DNA of 49,693 nt from Alphaproteobacteria bacterium (GCA_017992885.1 JAGONT010000017.1:1-49693); one strand, 5' to 3'; shown: positions 1 through 9,079, counted from the stretch's first letter. Program-made: numbers and translations. The notes: generated by a model not told the origin, from the sequence alone.

Positions 1-43
1 GATGATCTCGATTATAGATAGGTCGGTTTTCCTTGGCCCACAT
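1..43 (-). CDS. IS5-family transposase, N-terminal 14 codons only
   Basis: The minus-strand frame starting at the ATG at 41-43 reads MWAKENRPIYNRDH and runs off the window. The opening resembles IS427-type IS5 transposases, which begin with a MWxxENRxxYxR pattern. The AAAGGAGGTG motif about eight bases upstream decides the start. Nothing of the catalytic DDE core is inside the window, so the family call rests on the N-terminus alone. Whether the gene is intact cannot be judged here. Confidence 0.6.
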   Translation of the reverse strand, partial: MWAKENRPIYNRDH

Positions 44-126
44 TGTAAACACCTCCTTTATTTTGGCTTAGGTGCAGTGAACCATAAATCGACCTACTTA
101 TTCAAAAAGTCTTTGGACGGACTCTA
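1..126 (-). mobile_element. End of an IS5-family (IS427-like) insertion sequence, cut by the window edge
   Basis: Read on the minus strand, a strong ribosome binding site (AAAGGAGG at about 51-58) precedes an ATG at 43, and the reading frame continues to the window edge. The outer tip is probably near 124, where the complement begins GAGTCCGTCC and abuts a TA dinucleotide at 125-126. IS427-group elements are known to target TA. The boundary is inferred from where the neighbouring gene resumes, because the other end of the element is outside the window. Confidence 0.65.
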
Positions 127-708
127 AAAAATCTTCATTTTTTTATTCTGATTACATTTGCCCTTTCATCTGTCTCACTTGCTGGTAAAAATGATTTAGT
201 CGTAACCTATGATGTCCCTCCAAGAAAACAAATTACTTTATTCAATACTATAGTTAGGGATACTATACCAGATGCTCCTAAGAATAACTATCACGTAACA
301 TTAGGTTGGATTGAAAACGTAGTGCCCAAAGACCGTCGTTCATTACAAGCTTGCCTTAAAACATATGCGGACCAACTTTGTAAAGGCACTACTTTTACAG
401 CCCATTTAGTAAAGCGCTACTTAGTTAATCGAGGATATGATACCTGTCCACTGGTCTTAACTCCCCAAGAGAGTGAAATTGAGAAGCTAAGAGGGATTAA
501 TCTTATACTCCTTGAAGAACTTAACGCATATAATAAGAAGAATAAGACAGCGTATACTTTCCATAGAGATGTTTTGCCAGGGGTATATGATCCTCATATC
601 ACGCTAGTTAATAAGCATGATATTGCCCGTTTGAAGCTTGATCGTGACTTTTCTATTAGGAAAATTAATTTAAAACTACAAGGTTTTGACCTTGAGTTAA
701 TACATTAA
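127..708 (+). pseudogene. Exported 2H-phosphoesterase-like protein, start codon lost to the IS insertion
   Basis: The open frame carries a hydrophobic stretch beginning KNLHFFILITFALSSVSLAG, which looks like a signal peptide, followed by about 165 residues. Two H-x-T motifs are visible: HVT (codons at 292-300) and HIT (595-603), the second preceded by DP. Two H-x-[ST] motifs about 100 residues apart are the hallmark of the 2H phosphoesterase superfamily (LigT, cyclic phosphodiesterases), which acts on cyclic nucleotide or RNA ends. There is no ATG, GTG or TTG in frame upstream; the frame is closed at 85-87 and the first codons fall at the IS junction. A GTG at 322 could give a shorter product, but it would lack the first histidine and the signal. 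I infer a gene whose start was removed by the IS5 element. The family call is moderate, since only the paired motifs and overall length support it. Confidence 0.55.
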
Positions 709-815
709 AAATAAAATTAAAAAATCTTTACATCCAATTCAAAGCTAAATTTGTTTTTTAGACAAAAATCGAGTATCCTGAAAGTTCGCTAAACCGTTTA
801 AAAAGGGAGATCACG

Positions 816-1178
816 ATGAAAAACACGTTTGGCTGGATGCAAATGGGCGCATCTGATCCTAAAAAAGCACAAGACTTTTATGGCAAGCTGTTCGATTGGT
901 CCATGACAGAAAAGACGACAAAAGAAGGCCATCATCCTTTCATTGAAGTCGATGCCGGAAATGGTCCTTGCGCGGGGATTGGTCAAGGAGAAGGCAAGGA
1001 TCATTCTCAGTGGATTGCCTTTGTTAACGTCAATGACATTCACGAGTCTACAGCTAAAGCTGAAAAATTAGGCGCTAAAATTATTGTTCCCATCACGAAC
1101 CTAGGGGGCGAAGAAGGATTTTATTGCGTCTTTACGGATCCAACAGGGGCTGTTTTAGGCCTTTATGCCCCCCAATAA
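816..1178 (+). CDS. VOC-family (glyoxalase/bleomycin-resistance-like) protein
   Basis: A 120-residue protein, the normal length for a single-module VOC protein. The N-terminal FGWMQMGASDPKKAQDFYG matches the first VOC strand and helix, where the partner and metal-binding position follows the 'D..KA..FY' pattern. The C-terminal half has FTDPTGAVLGLYAP, the usual last strand of the fold, with a possible ligand in the closing region. An AGGGAGATC motif about seven bases upstream supports the ATG. VOC proteins of this kind include lactoylglutathione lyases, dioxygenases and drug-binding proteins, and the substrate cannot be told from sequence. The gene stands alone with decayed sequence on both sides. 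Confidence 0.8.
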   Translation: MKNTFGWMQMGASDPKKAQDFYGKLFDWSMTEKTTKEGHHPFIEVDAGNGPCAGIGQGEGKDHSQWIAFVNVNDIHESTAKAEKLGAKIIVPITNLGGEEGFYCVFTDPTGAVLGLYAPQ

Positions 1179-1458
1179 AGCTTGTTCACTATTACGTCCT
1201 CTTCACGCCATATATCACCTGACGAAGAACGCAAGAATTTATTTGATGCGACTGCGGCTTCAGTCATTCAGGAGTGAGAAAATATTTGACACTGCAAAGC
1301 AGGCTTAGCTTTTCTTGGCAAAAGATGGCATACTTTTTGGATCTACTCTGTCAACAAAATGTTCAACTTTTACAGAAAGAACACGCAGAATTGATCTAAC
1401 AAAATTTTGTTCACAGAGCCTAATATGCTATCATCTTTTTTAAGAGAAACTTCACTCT
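1179..1458. other. Intergenic stretch, mostly featureless
   Basis: The 280 bases between the VOC gene and the next membrane protein contain no convincing gene. A short open frame ends at 1277 (codons reading SPDEERKNLF and ending with TGA) and may be the tail of a decayed gene. The last 50 bases hold a possible promoter, listed separately. Confidence 0.4.
1407..1434 (+). promoter_or_regulatory. Candidate sigma-70 promoter for the membrane protein gene
   Basis: TTGTTC at 1407-1412 and TATCAT at 1429-1434 are separated by 16 bases. A transcript would start near 1441, shortly before the gene's possible TTG start at 1459. The match is partial, and an alternative -10 (TAATAT, 1421-1426) overlaps it. 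Confidence 0.3.
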
Positions 1459-2121
1459 TTGGAGACCTTCAATGCAAAAGTTTGGGCTAACATGCAGACC
1501 CTTTTAGTTTTTCTTTATGCTAAGCTATGCCTTATCATAAGACTCATCATTGCGCCCTTTAGGGAAATTTGGTGTTTTTTTTCAACTTGGATTTTTCAAC
1601 CCATCTGGAGATTTATTTCTAAACATAAGTTTAAGCTCTCCCTCGCCAATGGATCTCTGCTTGCTGTACTTGGCGCTTATTACACTTTCTTTATAAGACC
1701 TGAAGCTATTTATTTTCTCCAATTACGGGACAATATCACAACGTTAAAAACCTACGCTATTTATGTAAGCACAGTATGTGATAAATTAGACACCCTAAAA
1801 CCTGAAGATACAGAGATGAAAAACTGGTTAATAAATCAAATGATGTTGTATCAAAAAGAATGGGCGGTTGTTTATGCTAAAATGCTCCCTTTAAATGAAC
1901 GTCATTATCGTCAAACCCCATCTATACATAAGCGTGTTCTTGCCTTTAATAATTGGAATTGGGAACAAATTATATATATAGGCTTAAATAAATCTTGTCC
2001 CTCCGAAAGGTACACAGTTAAAGATCTACAACAATGGGAAACTGAAATAGGCACTTTATTTCCAAACAGTATTTCAGATTTCAATAAACTTTATTACGAG
2101 CAACACCTCTCAAGCAAATAA
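1459..2121 (+). CDS. Membrane protein of unknown family
   Basis: I do not recognise this family. The protein is 220 residues from a TTG start at 1459, or 209 from the in-frame ATG at 1492. The ATG is more natural, but neither start has a clear ribosome binding site. The N-terminal 85 residues are hydrophobic and aromatic (LVFLYAKLCLIIRLIIAPF, then a second segment near LANGSLLAVLGAYYTFFI), suggesting two membrane segments separated by a basic loop. The remaining 130 residues are soluble, rich in W, Y, K and N, and probably helical. There are two cysteines in the soluble part (near VCDK and SCPS). The gene is followed by decayed coding sequence that may once have belonged to the same locus. 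Confidence 0.55.
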   Translation: METFNAKVWANMQTLLVFLYAKLCLIIRLIIAPFREIWCFFSTWIFQPIWRFISKHKFKLSLANGSLLAVLGAYYTFFIRPEAIYFLQLRDNITTLKTYAIYVSTVCDKLDTLKPEDTEMKNWLINQMMLYQKEWAVVYAKMLPLNERHYRQTPSIHKRVLAFNNWNWEQIIYIGLNKSCPSERYTVKDLQQWETEIGTLFPNSISDFNKLYYEQHLSSK

Positions 2122-2321
2122 ATAGGGATCATAAGCTTTTTACAGGAAAAGAATATGTAGCAATGATGGTTTTTGCTGCTCTTTTGACAGGCATTTTGTG
2201 GGTCCTTAAAATTGTTTTTTGCTGGATTTTTGGATGCCTTTTTTAGAAAATATTCAAGAAAAAAGTGACTGAACTTATAGAGGCACAAGAACCCATTATT
2301 CAGACCAGTTATGAAAAATGA
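2118..2321 (+). pseudogene. Possible remnant of a small membrane protein
   Basis: A frame overlapping the end of the preceding gene runs through a hydrophobic stretch (MMVFAALLTGILWVLKIVF, from the ATG at 2163) to a TAG at 2244-2246. It then stays in frame with a polar tail (KIFKKKVTELIEAQEPIIQ) to a TGA at 2319-2321. The composition is protein-like on both sides of the TAG, which suggests one gene broken by a nonsense change, or the tail of a longer gene. Chance is not excluded because the stretch is short. Confidence 0.3.
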
Positions 2322-2323
2322 TT

Positions 2324-2470
2324 GAGAACAAGTATAGTTCTGCGCTGCTTCACCCCGCTCGCAACAACGATTTTTATGTTGAAAAAAAATAGATTCGTCA
2401 TTACATGGAGGAATAAAGTCCCGACAAAGCAATTATCCAGAAACGTAGATTTAAATTACGGGTATTGATA
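2324..2470 (+). repeat. Dispersed ~147 bp repeat, copy 1 (inverted relative to copy 2)
   Basis: This stretch aligns almost end to end with the reverse complement of 3944-4092. Shared blocks include TTTTTATGTTGAAAAA (allowing one base), ATAGATTCGTCATT, GTCCCGACAAAGCAAT, and CCAGAAAC with AAATTACGG. The two copies flank the helicase gene, and this copy ends five bases before its stop codon. Blocks such as CGTCATTGCG and GCAATCC are typical of intergenic palindromic repeats in intracellular Alphaproteobacteria. Confidence 0.8.
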
Positions 2471-2474
2471 TCAT

Positions 2475-3794
2475 TTATCTGGGAGGAATTGTTTTGTGCT
2501 TACCCTGAGATGGATACATAAAAGCAGGAATATGTTCGCCAAATCCCCATAATTCTTTTGCCGGCACAGGATGTTCTGTTGCCGGTATAGGATGTTCTGT
2601 TGCTGGTACAGGATGTTTTTTAGCAGCAATAGGCCTTGGAGCAGCTGGTGCTTTCACGGAAGTTTCTGCTTTTTTAAAGTCTAAATCAACGTGATACTCT
2701 TCAAGAACCGTATTTAAGGCTTTAAAAATTAGGGCGAGGTGCTTCTCTTCATGAGGAGAAACAAGGGTAAAGGCTTTCCCTTCTTTACCAGCGCGGCCCG
2801 TTCTTCCAATACGATGGATATAGTCTTCAGGATTTGTCGGAACATGAAAGTTAATCACGCCTGATAAATTCTCGACATCAAGTCCACGAGCGGCAACGTC
2901 ACTTGCAATTAAAACATCAAGGGTGCCCTCTTTGAAAGATTTTAGGGTTTCATTACGAGCGGCTTGACTTAAATCTCCATGGAGAGCTCCTACCTTAAAT
3001 CCATGTTTTTTCATGCTATTATAGACAACATCAACTTCCCGTTTGCGATTACAAAACACGATGGCTTGTTTCAGCTTTTCAGCCTTTAAAAGAGCCCTTA
3101 AAGCTTCCCTCTTATTTTTTTCTAAAATCCGCACAATATATTGGTCAATACTCGTTGCAGCTTGAGCGGAAGGTGATATAGAGAGTTCTTCTGGATGAGT
3201 TAAAAATTTTTGCGTTAAACTGCGAATAACATCTGGCATAGTTGCCGAAAAAAGAGCTGTTTGATGAACGGGGAGAAGAGAAGCAATTCGTTCAATATCC
3301 GGAATAAATCCCATATCAAGCATACGATCAGCTTCGTCAATAACGAACATTTTAACATCGTTTAAAAGAATTTTTCCACGATCATAAAGGTCTAACAAAC
3401 GTCCTGGCGTGGCGATCAGAACATCCACGCCTTTTCCAAGTTTTTTTTCTTGATCAACAAAGGATTCCCCCCCGATCAAAAGAGCTACCGAAAAATTATG
3501 ATATTTCCCATAAACGGCAAAATCCTCAGCAACTTGAGCTGCTAATTCTCGTGTAGGCTCAACAATTAAAGACCGAGGCATCCGCGCCTTGGCTCGCCCT
3601 CGCGTTAGCTTGTCTAAAAGCGGCAAAATAAAAGAAGCCGTTTTTCCTGATCCTGTTTGTGCCAAAGCGATAACATCTCGCCCTGCAAGAAGAAGAGGAA
3701 CGGCTTGTTCTTGTATAGGAGTTGGAGTTTCATATCCCACATCTGCGATAGCTTGCAGAGTTTTAGAGTTCAATCCTAATGCTTCAAATGACAT
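2475..3794 (-). CDS. rhlE: DEAD-box ATP-dependent RNA helicase, RhlE-like
   Basis: A 439-residue protein with every canonical motif in order: the Q-motif region (YETPTPIQEQAVP), Walker A AQTGSGKT, PTRELA, TPGRLLD, the DEAD box in VIDEADRMLDMGF, SAT, then helicase domain 2 with ASDVAARGLDV and HRIGRTGRAG. Such enzymes unwind short RNA duplexes in ribosome assembly and mRNA decay, where RhlE-type helicases can work with the degradosome. PNPase is encoded elsewhere in this window. The C-terminal tail is short and rich in alanine and proline. It carries three tandem copies of a heptad, HP[VI]PA[TK]E, from a 21-bp DNA repeat (2560-2622). The gene is isolated between two inverted repeats. RhlE is chosen over other DEAD-box proteins on motif wording and compact size, so the subfamily is less sure than the family. 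Confidence 0.88.
   Translation of the reverse strand: MSFEALGLNSKTLQAIADVGYETPTPIQEQAVPLLLAGRDVIALAQTGSGKTASFILPLLDKLTRGRAKARMPRSLIVEPTRELAAQVAEDFAVYGKYHNFSVALLIGGESFVDQEKKLGKGVDVLIATPGRLLDLYDRGKILLNDVKMFVIDEADRMLDMGFIPDIERIASLLPVHQTALFSATMPDVIRSLTQKFLTHPEELSISPSAQAATSIDQYIVRILEKNKREALRALLKAEKLKQAIVFCNRKREVDVVYNSMKKHGFKVGALHGDLSQAARNETLKSFKEGTLDVLIASDVAARGLDVENLSGVINFHVPTNPEDYIHRIGRTGRAGKEGKAFTLVSPHEEKHLALIFKALNTVLEEYHVDLDFKKAETSVKAPAAPRPIAAKKHPVPATEHPIPATEHPVPAKELWGFGEHIPAFMYPSQGKHKTIPPR
2560..2622 (-). repeat. Three tandem 21-bp units in the helicase C-terminus
   Basis: Units at 2560-2580, 2581-2601 and 2602-2622 each read GC(C/T)GG.A.AGGATGTT on the plus strand. The first two differ at only two positions. 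They encode a proline-rich heptad near the C-terminus of the helicase, and in-frame expansion or contraction would only change tail length. Confidence 0.85.
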
Positions 3795-4160
3795 TTATTA
3801 CTTTCATTTTAAAAAAATATTCTTAAGTTGCCATTTTAAAGGCTGATTCATTAACAAAAGTCAAATACTTCTTTAATGAAAGGTTAAAAAACAACATAAA
3901 GAGCGACTTTTAAGATACAGAGGGTATAAAATTGATCCACCTTTATTATACCAATACCGTAATTTAAGTTTATGTTTCTGGATTGCTTTGTCGGGACGTT
4001 GTCCCTACACGCAATGACGAATCTATTGTTTTTCAACATAAAAAATCGTTATTGCGAGAAGAAAGAAGCAATCCAAAATTATACGTGTTCTTAATTATTT
4101 TTTGTAAATGGTTATTATTTATCTCTTCACGAAGTTGAAAAATATGCCCACCAAAAAAAA
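3795..4160. other. Intergenic region between the helicase and typA genes
   Basis: The 366 bases contain the second copy of the dispersed repeat (3944-4092) and no convincing gene. The part next to the helicase start (3795-3940) is AT-rich and presumably carries its promoter, though no clear -35/-10 pair stands out. Confidence 0.5.
3944..4092 (-). repeat. Dispersed ~149 bp repeat, copy 2
   Basis: This is the reverse-complement partner of 2324-2470. It contains a small perfect hairpin, GGGAC-GTT-GTCCC (around 3993-4006), that is degraded in copy 1, as well as the GCAATGACG and GCAATCC boxes typical of such elements. A shorter relative appears at about 35811-35845. Confidence 0.8.
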
Positions 4161-5981
4161 CTATATCTTTGCTCGGTCAGCCCTTTTACGCGCATTAGGA
4201 TCAAGTAAAGCTTTCCTTAAACGAATTGATTGCGGCGTTACTTCTACAAATTCATCGTCTTCAATATAGGCAATGGCTTGCTCAAGAGTCAACAAACGTG
4301 GCGGAGTAAGGCGCACTGCTTCTTCTTTACCAGAAACCCGAAAGTTCGTAAGCTGTTTAGCCTTTAAGGGATTAACCTCTAAATCATTATCACGTGTATG
4401 CTCACCAATAATCATCCCTTCATAAACAGCTGTTCCAGGACTGACAAACATTATCCCACGATCTTCTAAATTCCATAAAGCATAGGCCACGGTTTGTCCC
4501 ATAGCATTTGAAATCAAAACTCCATTCCGTCGCCCGCCAATAGGTCCTTTATAAGCTGCATAGCTATGGAAAAGGCGGCTCATAATCCCTGTACCGCGTG
4601 TGTCTGTCAAAAATTCTCCTTGATATCCAATAAGCCCTCGGGAAGGAGCAATAAAAACAATACGCGTTTTGCCTCCACCGGAAGGACGCATATCAATCAT
4701 TTCTCCTTTGCGCATACCCATTTTTTCAACAACAATGCCTGTAAATTCATCATCAACATCGATTTGTACTTCTTCCATCGGCTCTAAAGTTTGGCTTGTC
4801 GACTCATCGGTCTTGAAAAGAACACGAGGACGACCAATGGCTAGCTCAAATCCTTCTCGTCTCATGGTTTCAATTAAAACCCCTAATTGAAGTTCACCAC
4901 GACCTGCAACTTCAAAAGCATCGGTATTTTGCGTTTCAGTCACTTTAATAGAGACATTACTTTCTGCTTCCCCCATTAAGCGGTCGCGAATCATACGAGA
5001 GGTGACCTTTTTGCCTTCTTTGCCAGCAAAAGGGGAATCGTTGACACAAAAAGTCATGGCGAGCGTCGGAGGATCAATCGGCAGAGATTTCAAGGGCTGC
5101 ATCACTTCAGGCACACAAATGGTATCTGACACTGTGGCTTTGGCAAAACCGGCGACAGCAATAATGTCTCCTGCCATGGCTTCTTGAATAGGAACGCGCT
5201 CAAGACCCCGAAACGCTAAAAGTTTAGTCAGGCGGGTTTGCTCTAAAATTTTTCCTTCACGATCTAAAGCCTTTACTGGCGCATTCATGGTGGCTGTTCC
5301 ACTACGAATGCGACCCGTTAAAATACGACCTAAATAAGGATCAGATTCAAGGGTTGTCACCAACATGGAAAATGGCGCATTGGCATCTCCTTCAGCAACG
5401 GCAACGTGCTTTACAATAGCGTTAAACAAAGGCGTAAGATTGGTTTTAGAATCTTCTAAGGTCTCAATCGCCCAACCTTCTTTCGCGGAAGCATAAAGAG
5501 TAGGGAAGTCTAACTGTTCATCATTAGCATCTAACGCAGCGAATAAATCAAAAACCTCTTCATGAACCTCATAGGGGCGGGCATCTGGTTTGTCCGCTTT
5601 GTTAATCACAACAATCGGCTTTAATCCCTGACGCAAGGCTTTTGCAACCACAAATTTTGTTTGGGGCATCGGGCCTTCTGACGCATCAACCAGCACGAGA
5701 ACACCATCAACCATGGAAAGAATACGTTCAACTTCTCCGCCAAAGTCAGCGTGACCTGGAGTATCGACAATATTGAGCCTGTGACCTTCCCACACAATGG
5801 ACGTACATTTAGCGAGAATCGTAATCCCTCGTTCCTTTTCCAGTTCATTGCTGTCCATCGCACGCTCAGCAACGCGTTGATTGTCACGATAAACGCCACT
5901 CTGTTGAAAAAGCGCATCTACTAATGTTGTCTTGCCATGATCAACGTGGGCGATAATAGCTAAATTTCGAATTGTGTTCAT
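4161..5981 (-). CDS. typA: Translational GTPase TypA/BipA
   Basis: A 606-residue protein, the standard TypA length. The G domain has [12 protein letters not shown] (G1), the RGITI switch [13 protein letters not shown] (G3) and NKADKPDAR (G4). EF-G-like domains III and V and the TypA-specific C-terminal domain follow, with signatures [12 protein letters not shown] and [17 protein letters not shown]. TypA binds the 70S ribosome near the EF-G site and helps ribosome biogenesis and growth under stress. The gene is the last on a leftward transcript whose start at 5981 faces the ABC exporter divergently. Nothing is missing or unusual. Confidence 0.97.
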   Translation of the reverse strand: MNTIRNLAIIAHVDHGKTTLVDALFQQSGVYRDNQRVAERAMDSNELEKERGITILAKCTSIVWEGHRLNIVDTPGHADFGGEVERILSMVDGVLVLVDASEGPMPQTKFVVAKALRQGLKPIVVINKADKPDARPYEVHEEVFDLFAALDANDEQLDFPTLYASAKEGWAIETLEDSKTNLTPLFNAIVKHVAVAEGDANAPFSMLVTTLESDPYLGRILTGRIRSGTATMNAPVKALDREGKILEQTRLTKLLAFRGLERVPIQEAMAGDIIAVAGFAKATVSDTICVPEVMQPLKSLPIDPPTLAMTFCVNDSPFAGKEGKKVTSRMIRDRLMGEAESNVSIKVTETQNTDAFEVAGRGELQLGVLIETMRREGFELAIGRPRVLFKTDESTSQTLEPMEEVQIDVDDEFTGIVVEKMGMRKGEMIDMRPSGGGKTRIVFIAPSRGLIGYQGEFLTDTRGTGIMSRLFHSYAAYKGPIGGRRNGVLISNAMGQTVAYALWNLEDRGIMFVSPGTAVYEGMIIGEHTRDNDLEVNPLKAKQLTNFRVSGKEEAVRLTPPRLLTLEQAIAYIEDDEFVEVTPQSIRLRKALLDPNARKRADRAKI

Positions 5982-6162
5982 TGAAAACTCTATATCTGAT
6001 AAAAAAGAAGGGTCACTGTATCGTTTATGTGGGGAGAGAGGAAGCTTTTTTCAAGAAGCTTTCATCACCAATAAAATTTTATTTCTTACAGTAACATTTT
6101 TTTCTTTATTTTTACCACTGTTTTTTGCTATGAAATATTAAACAACATTTATGGTATTTTAA

Positions 6163-7866
6163 ATGAAAGCATTTTCTTTTACTTTTCTCCGTCAAGTTTG
6201 GACTCATCTGATTCGTCCCTATTGGACATCGGAAGAAAAATGGATTGCCTTAAGTCTTTTAGGCGGACATTTGGCGCTCATGGGTATCTTTATTTCCCTA
6301 ACCGTATGGTTGAATTACTGGAATAATGATTTTTACACCTCTCTTCAAGAGCTTAATAGTAACGCTTTTTGGTACCTTTTGAGCCAGTTTTGTATTATTG
6401 CTTTTTTTTCCATTCTTGCCTTCATGTTAAAAAGTTACCTTTTGCAGAAGTTGGAGATCCGTTGGAGGCATTGGTTAACACATCATTTTCTGGAAAACTG
6501 GACGAAAGATCGCCGCTATTATGCCCTACAGTTACAAGGCAAAGGAACGGATAACCCTGACCAACGTATCGCCGAAGATATTATACAGTTTATTATCAGC
6601 TCACTCACTTTAAGCATAGGATTCCTTCAGCAAGCTGTCATGCTTATTTCTTTCTTAGGAGTTTTATGGGGACTTTCAGGAACTCTACATATTCCTTTAG
6701 GAAGTTATATTGTCTCGATTCCGGGATACATGTGTTGGGGAGCCCTACTCTACGCTATTGGAGGAACTTTTTTTTCTATTTACTTAGGTCGTCCTCTTAT
6801 TCGCTTAAATTATGAGCAGCAAAAGCGTGAAGCTGATTTTCGCTATAGTCTTGTCCGTTTTCGTGAAAATGTAGAAGGAATTGCCCTTTATGGAGGGGAA
6901 AAACAGGAAAAAGGCATTTTTGCCTCTCGATTTTCTCCCATTGTGGATAACTTTAATGTGACTCTTAAACGCATGCTTAAAATCCATGCCTGGAATAGTT
7001 TCTATGGTCAATTTGAGGCCATTTGTCCAGCCCTGTTGGCCGCTCCCCGTCTCTTTACCAAAGAAATTACCTTTGGTGGATTTATGCAAACCTTATCTGC
7101 CTTCAATCACGTCAGTAACTCCCTGGCCTTTATCATTACAAACTATCCAAGTATTGCTAGCTGGCGTGCTACAACCAATCGTCTTTTGGAATTCAAACTT
7201 AACCTTGAGACACTCCCTCCCTGCCCTCTTTCTCATAGCCTCCACGAGCACGAGGTCGTAAAGATCGCCTGTGACCATATTGCTCTTCCCCATGGGCCTA
7301 TTTTAAATGAAGATCTTCACTTTAGCTTTATACAAGGTGAAGATACGCTGATTACAGGACACACAGGCGTTGGAAAAAGTACGCTTGCACGGGTGATTGC
7401 AGGCCTGTGGCCCTATGGTAAAGGAGACGTCAAACGTCCCTCTTCCACCTTTCTTTTTTTGCCGCAAAAGCCTTATATGCCTTTAGGAACCCTTGAAGAT
7501 GTACTACAATATCCCACCTCACACGCCTCTTATGAAGACATTGGCGATGCCCTCGAGGTTGTTGGCCTTGGCCATTTTATATCAAGTCTCCAAGAAACAA
7601 ATGACTGGGCCCGTGTCCTTTCTTTAGGGGAACAGCAACGCATTGCCATTGCGCGTACTCTTCTCACAAAGCCGCGGTGGCTTATCCTTGATGAAGCCAC
7701 ATCAGCTATGGATGAAGTCTCAGAAGCGCATCTCTATCGTCTTTTAAAAGAAAGACTTCCTGAGACAACTTTCATTTCTATTGGCCATCGGGAAAGCTTA
7801 AAATTGTTTCATGTGCGAGAGATTCGTCTAGAAGAAGCCTTTTCTCAGAAAAGAGCGGCTGCTTAA
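6163..7866 (+). CDS. ABC exporter half-transporter, SbmA/BacA-like membrane domain fused to an ATPase (YddA type)
   Basis: A 567-residue protein with an N-terminal membrane domain of about six segments (residues 25-300) and a C-terminal ATPase. The membrane domain has the wording of the ABC_membrane_2 / SbmA-BacA group: WLNYWNNDFYTSLQ near the start and DNPDQRIAEDI after the second hairpin. The ATPase has Walker A GHTGVGKST (about residue 400), signature LSLGEQQRIAIAR (about 485), Walker B WLILDEATSAMD and the switch histidine in SIGHRES. Relatives include peroxisomal ABCD proteins, bacterial YddA and the mycobacterial vitamin B12 transporter. SbmA/BacA itself imports peptides and matters in host-associated Alphaproteobacteria, but it lacks an ATPase. 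The substrate is unknown. The gene is divergent from typA and appears monocistronic. Confidence 0.88.
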   Translation: MKAFSFTFLRQVWTHLIRPYWTSEEKWIALSLLGGHLALMGIFISLTVWLNYWNNDFYTSLQELNSNAFWYLLSQFCIIAFFSILAFMLKSYLLQKLEIRWRHWLTHHFLENWTKDRRYYALQLQGKGTDNPDQRIAEDIIQFIISSLTLSIGFLQQAVMLISFLGVLWGLSGTLHIPLGSYIVSIPGYMCWGALLYAIGGTFFSIYLGRPLIRLNYEQQKREADFRYSLVRFRENVEGIALYGGEKQEKGIFASRFSPIVDNFNVTLKRMLKIHAWNSFYGQFEAICPALLAAPRLFTKEITFGGFMQTLSAFNHVSNSLAFIITNYPSIASWRATTNRLLEFKLNLETLPPCPLSHSLHEHEVVKIACDHIALPHGPILNEDLHFSFIQGEDTLITGHTGVGKSTLARVIAGLWPYGKGDVKRPSSTFLFLPQKPYMPLGTLEDVLQYPTSHASYEDIGDALEVVGLGHFISSLQETNDWARVLSLGEQQRIAIARTLLTKPRWLILDEATSAMDEVSEAHLYRLLKERLPETTFISIGHRESLKLFHVREIRLEEAFSQKRAAA

Positions 7867-8015
7867 CATCTTTTTAAGTTTAACCTTTTGGTTCATTGAG
7901 GAGTATGCCAGTAGAACCTCATATAAAATTAGGCCTCTATCCTTGTTATACACGAACTAGACATGACATGAGTTTGTTGAATACCCTCTTTTATCAAAGG
8001 CAACCCTTAGAAGTG

Positions 8016-8056
8016 AGCCTGACTGAATTGACTTTAATAAGCCATTCAGGTAGGCT
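8016..8056 (+). other. Stem-loop upstream of the membrane protein gene
   Basis: AGCCT (8016-8020) and CTGAAT (8023-8028) pair with ATTCAG (8044-8049) and AGGCT (8052-8056), giving two helices around a 2x2 internal loop with a 15-base apical loop. It ends 12 bases before AAGGAG at 8068. There is no U-tract, so it is not an ordinary terminator. It could affect translation of the next gene. Confidence 0.35.
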
Positions 8057-8077
8057 TCTTACGCTCTAAGGAGTTGA

Positions 8078-9010
8078 ATGATAGGAATAATCATGAAAAA
8101 ATTAGCCGTATTTGCCTGTGTTTCAGACTCCATACGATACTTTTTTACCAATATTAAAAGTATTTCTTATCTTGTCCTACAAGTCTATGCTCTCATGATA
8201 TTTACAAATTTTCTGATTGATTGGATAATGAATGTAAATTTGTTCTCTTACAGTCTTGATCCTTTCGTTCAAGAACATACCTCCTTAAATACAATACTTA
8301 TCAAAGCCTTTGTATTCTTGTGGGGCATCTTTTTAGCCATCCCCCTTAAGATTTCTATTTCCCGTCACATTGTCTTAAATGAACTTTTTAATTTTAATTT
8401 CTTAAATTTAATTCAACAAAAAAGATATTTTTATTGTTTTTTGGCATCTTTGAAGATGACAGTAGGTATAATTCTTATTTCATTCCTAGCTATTTTACTT
8501 TTCAACCTTCTTCTCATTTTACTCATTCTCATTCTTTCGCTTCTAATGAACGGAGGTGCATTTCCATCTGTTTCAGAATTTTCCGGAAGCGCACAAATTG
8601 TTACCATTATTATAATGGCCATTTTCTCTTCATTTGTAAGCTTTTTTATTTATTGTTTATTTAGCATAGGCTTTATTTACGTTTCCCTTTTCGCTGCGCT
8701 CGACAAAAAAGCACAATTTAGTGAATCTTGGAAAATAACAAAAGGACATCGGTTCAGAATCTTCTGGATCATGCTTCTTATAGGAATTGTCACAACCGTG
8801 CCCTATATAGTGATTATGTTTCCTCTTTCCTATTTAGCAACGGGGTCTATTGTCGGGCAGACACCACTGTTGATGCCGTTAAGCATGTTTATTGGTTTAT
8901 ATTTAAGCATATTCTTAACAGCTGCCGTTGCTATCACTTATCGATCTCTCATACAACAATCAGAAAAAAGTAAAAACGAGGTGATCCCTGAGCCGAGTGT
9001 TCACATATAA
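8078..9010 (+). CDS. Polytopic membrane protein of unknown family
   Basis: A 310-residue, very hydrophobic protein with about six predicted membrane segments: near residues 25-50, 85-110, 130-160, 185-215, 230-260 and 270-290. I do not recognise a named family. The layout is reminiscent of small integral membrane proteins annotated as glycerophosphodiester phosphodiesterase membrane-domain-like, but no diagnostic motif is visible. Two starts compete: ATG 8078, four bases after AAGGAG, and ATG 8093, six bases after AGGA. The second gives the more natural MKKLAVFA opening. The C-terminal 20 residues are charged and probably cytoplasmic. The gene lies just upstream of the rpsF leader and need not share its transcript. 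Confidence 0.65.
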   Translation: MIGIIMKKLAVFACVSDSIRYFFTNIKSISYLVLQVYALMIFTNFLIDWIMNVNLFSYSLDPFVQEHTSLNTILIKAFVFLWGIFLAIPLKISISRHIVLNELFNFNFLNLIQQKRYFYCFLASLKMTVGIILISFLAILLFNLLLILLILILSLLMNGGAFPSVSEFSGSAQIVTIIIMAIFSSFVSFFIYCLFSIGFIYVSLFAALDKKAQFSESWKITKGHRFRIFWIMLLIGIVTTVPYIVIMFPLSYLATGSIVGQTPLLMPLSMFIGLYLSIFLTAAVAITYRSLIQQSEKSKNEVIPEPSVHI

Positions 9011-9079
9011 GAACAAGAATTACGGCAAAGATGATCTTGCTTTTTACAAGTTTCTGCTTTAATAAGAAAGCTACTCTTT

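Noticed and set aside
1211..1277. Short frame reading SPDEERKNLFDATAASVI, thought to be a catalase tail
   Set aside because: The likeness is to a generic helical end and too short to name; it is only noted in the intergenic entry.
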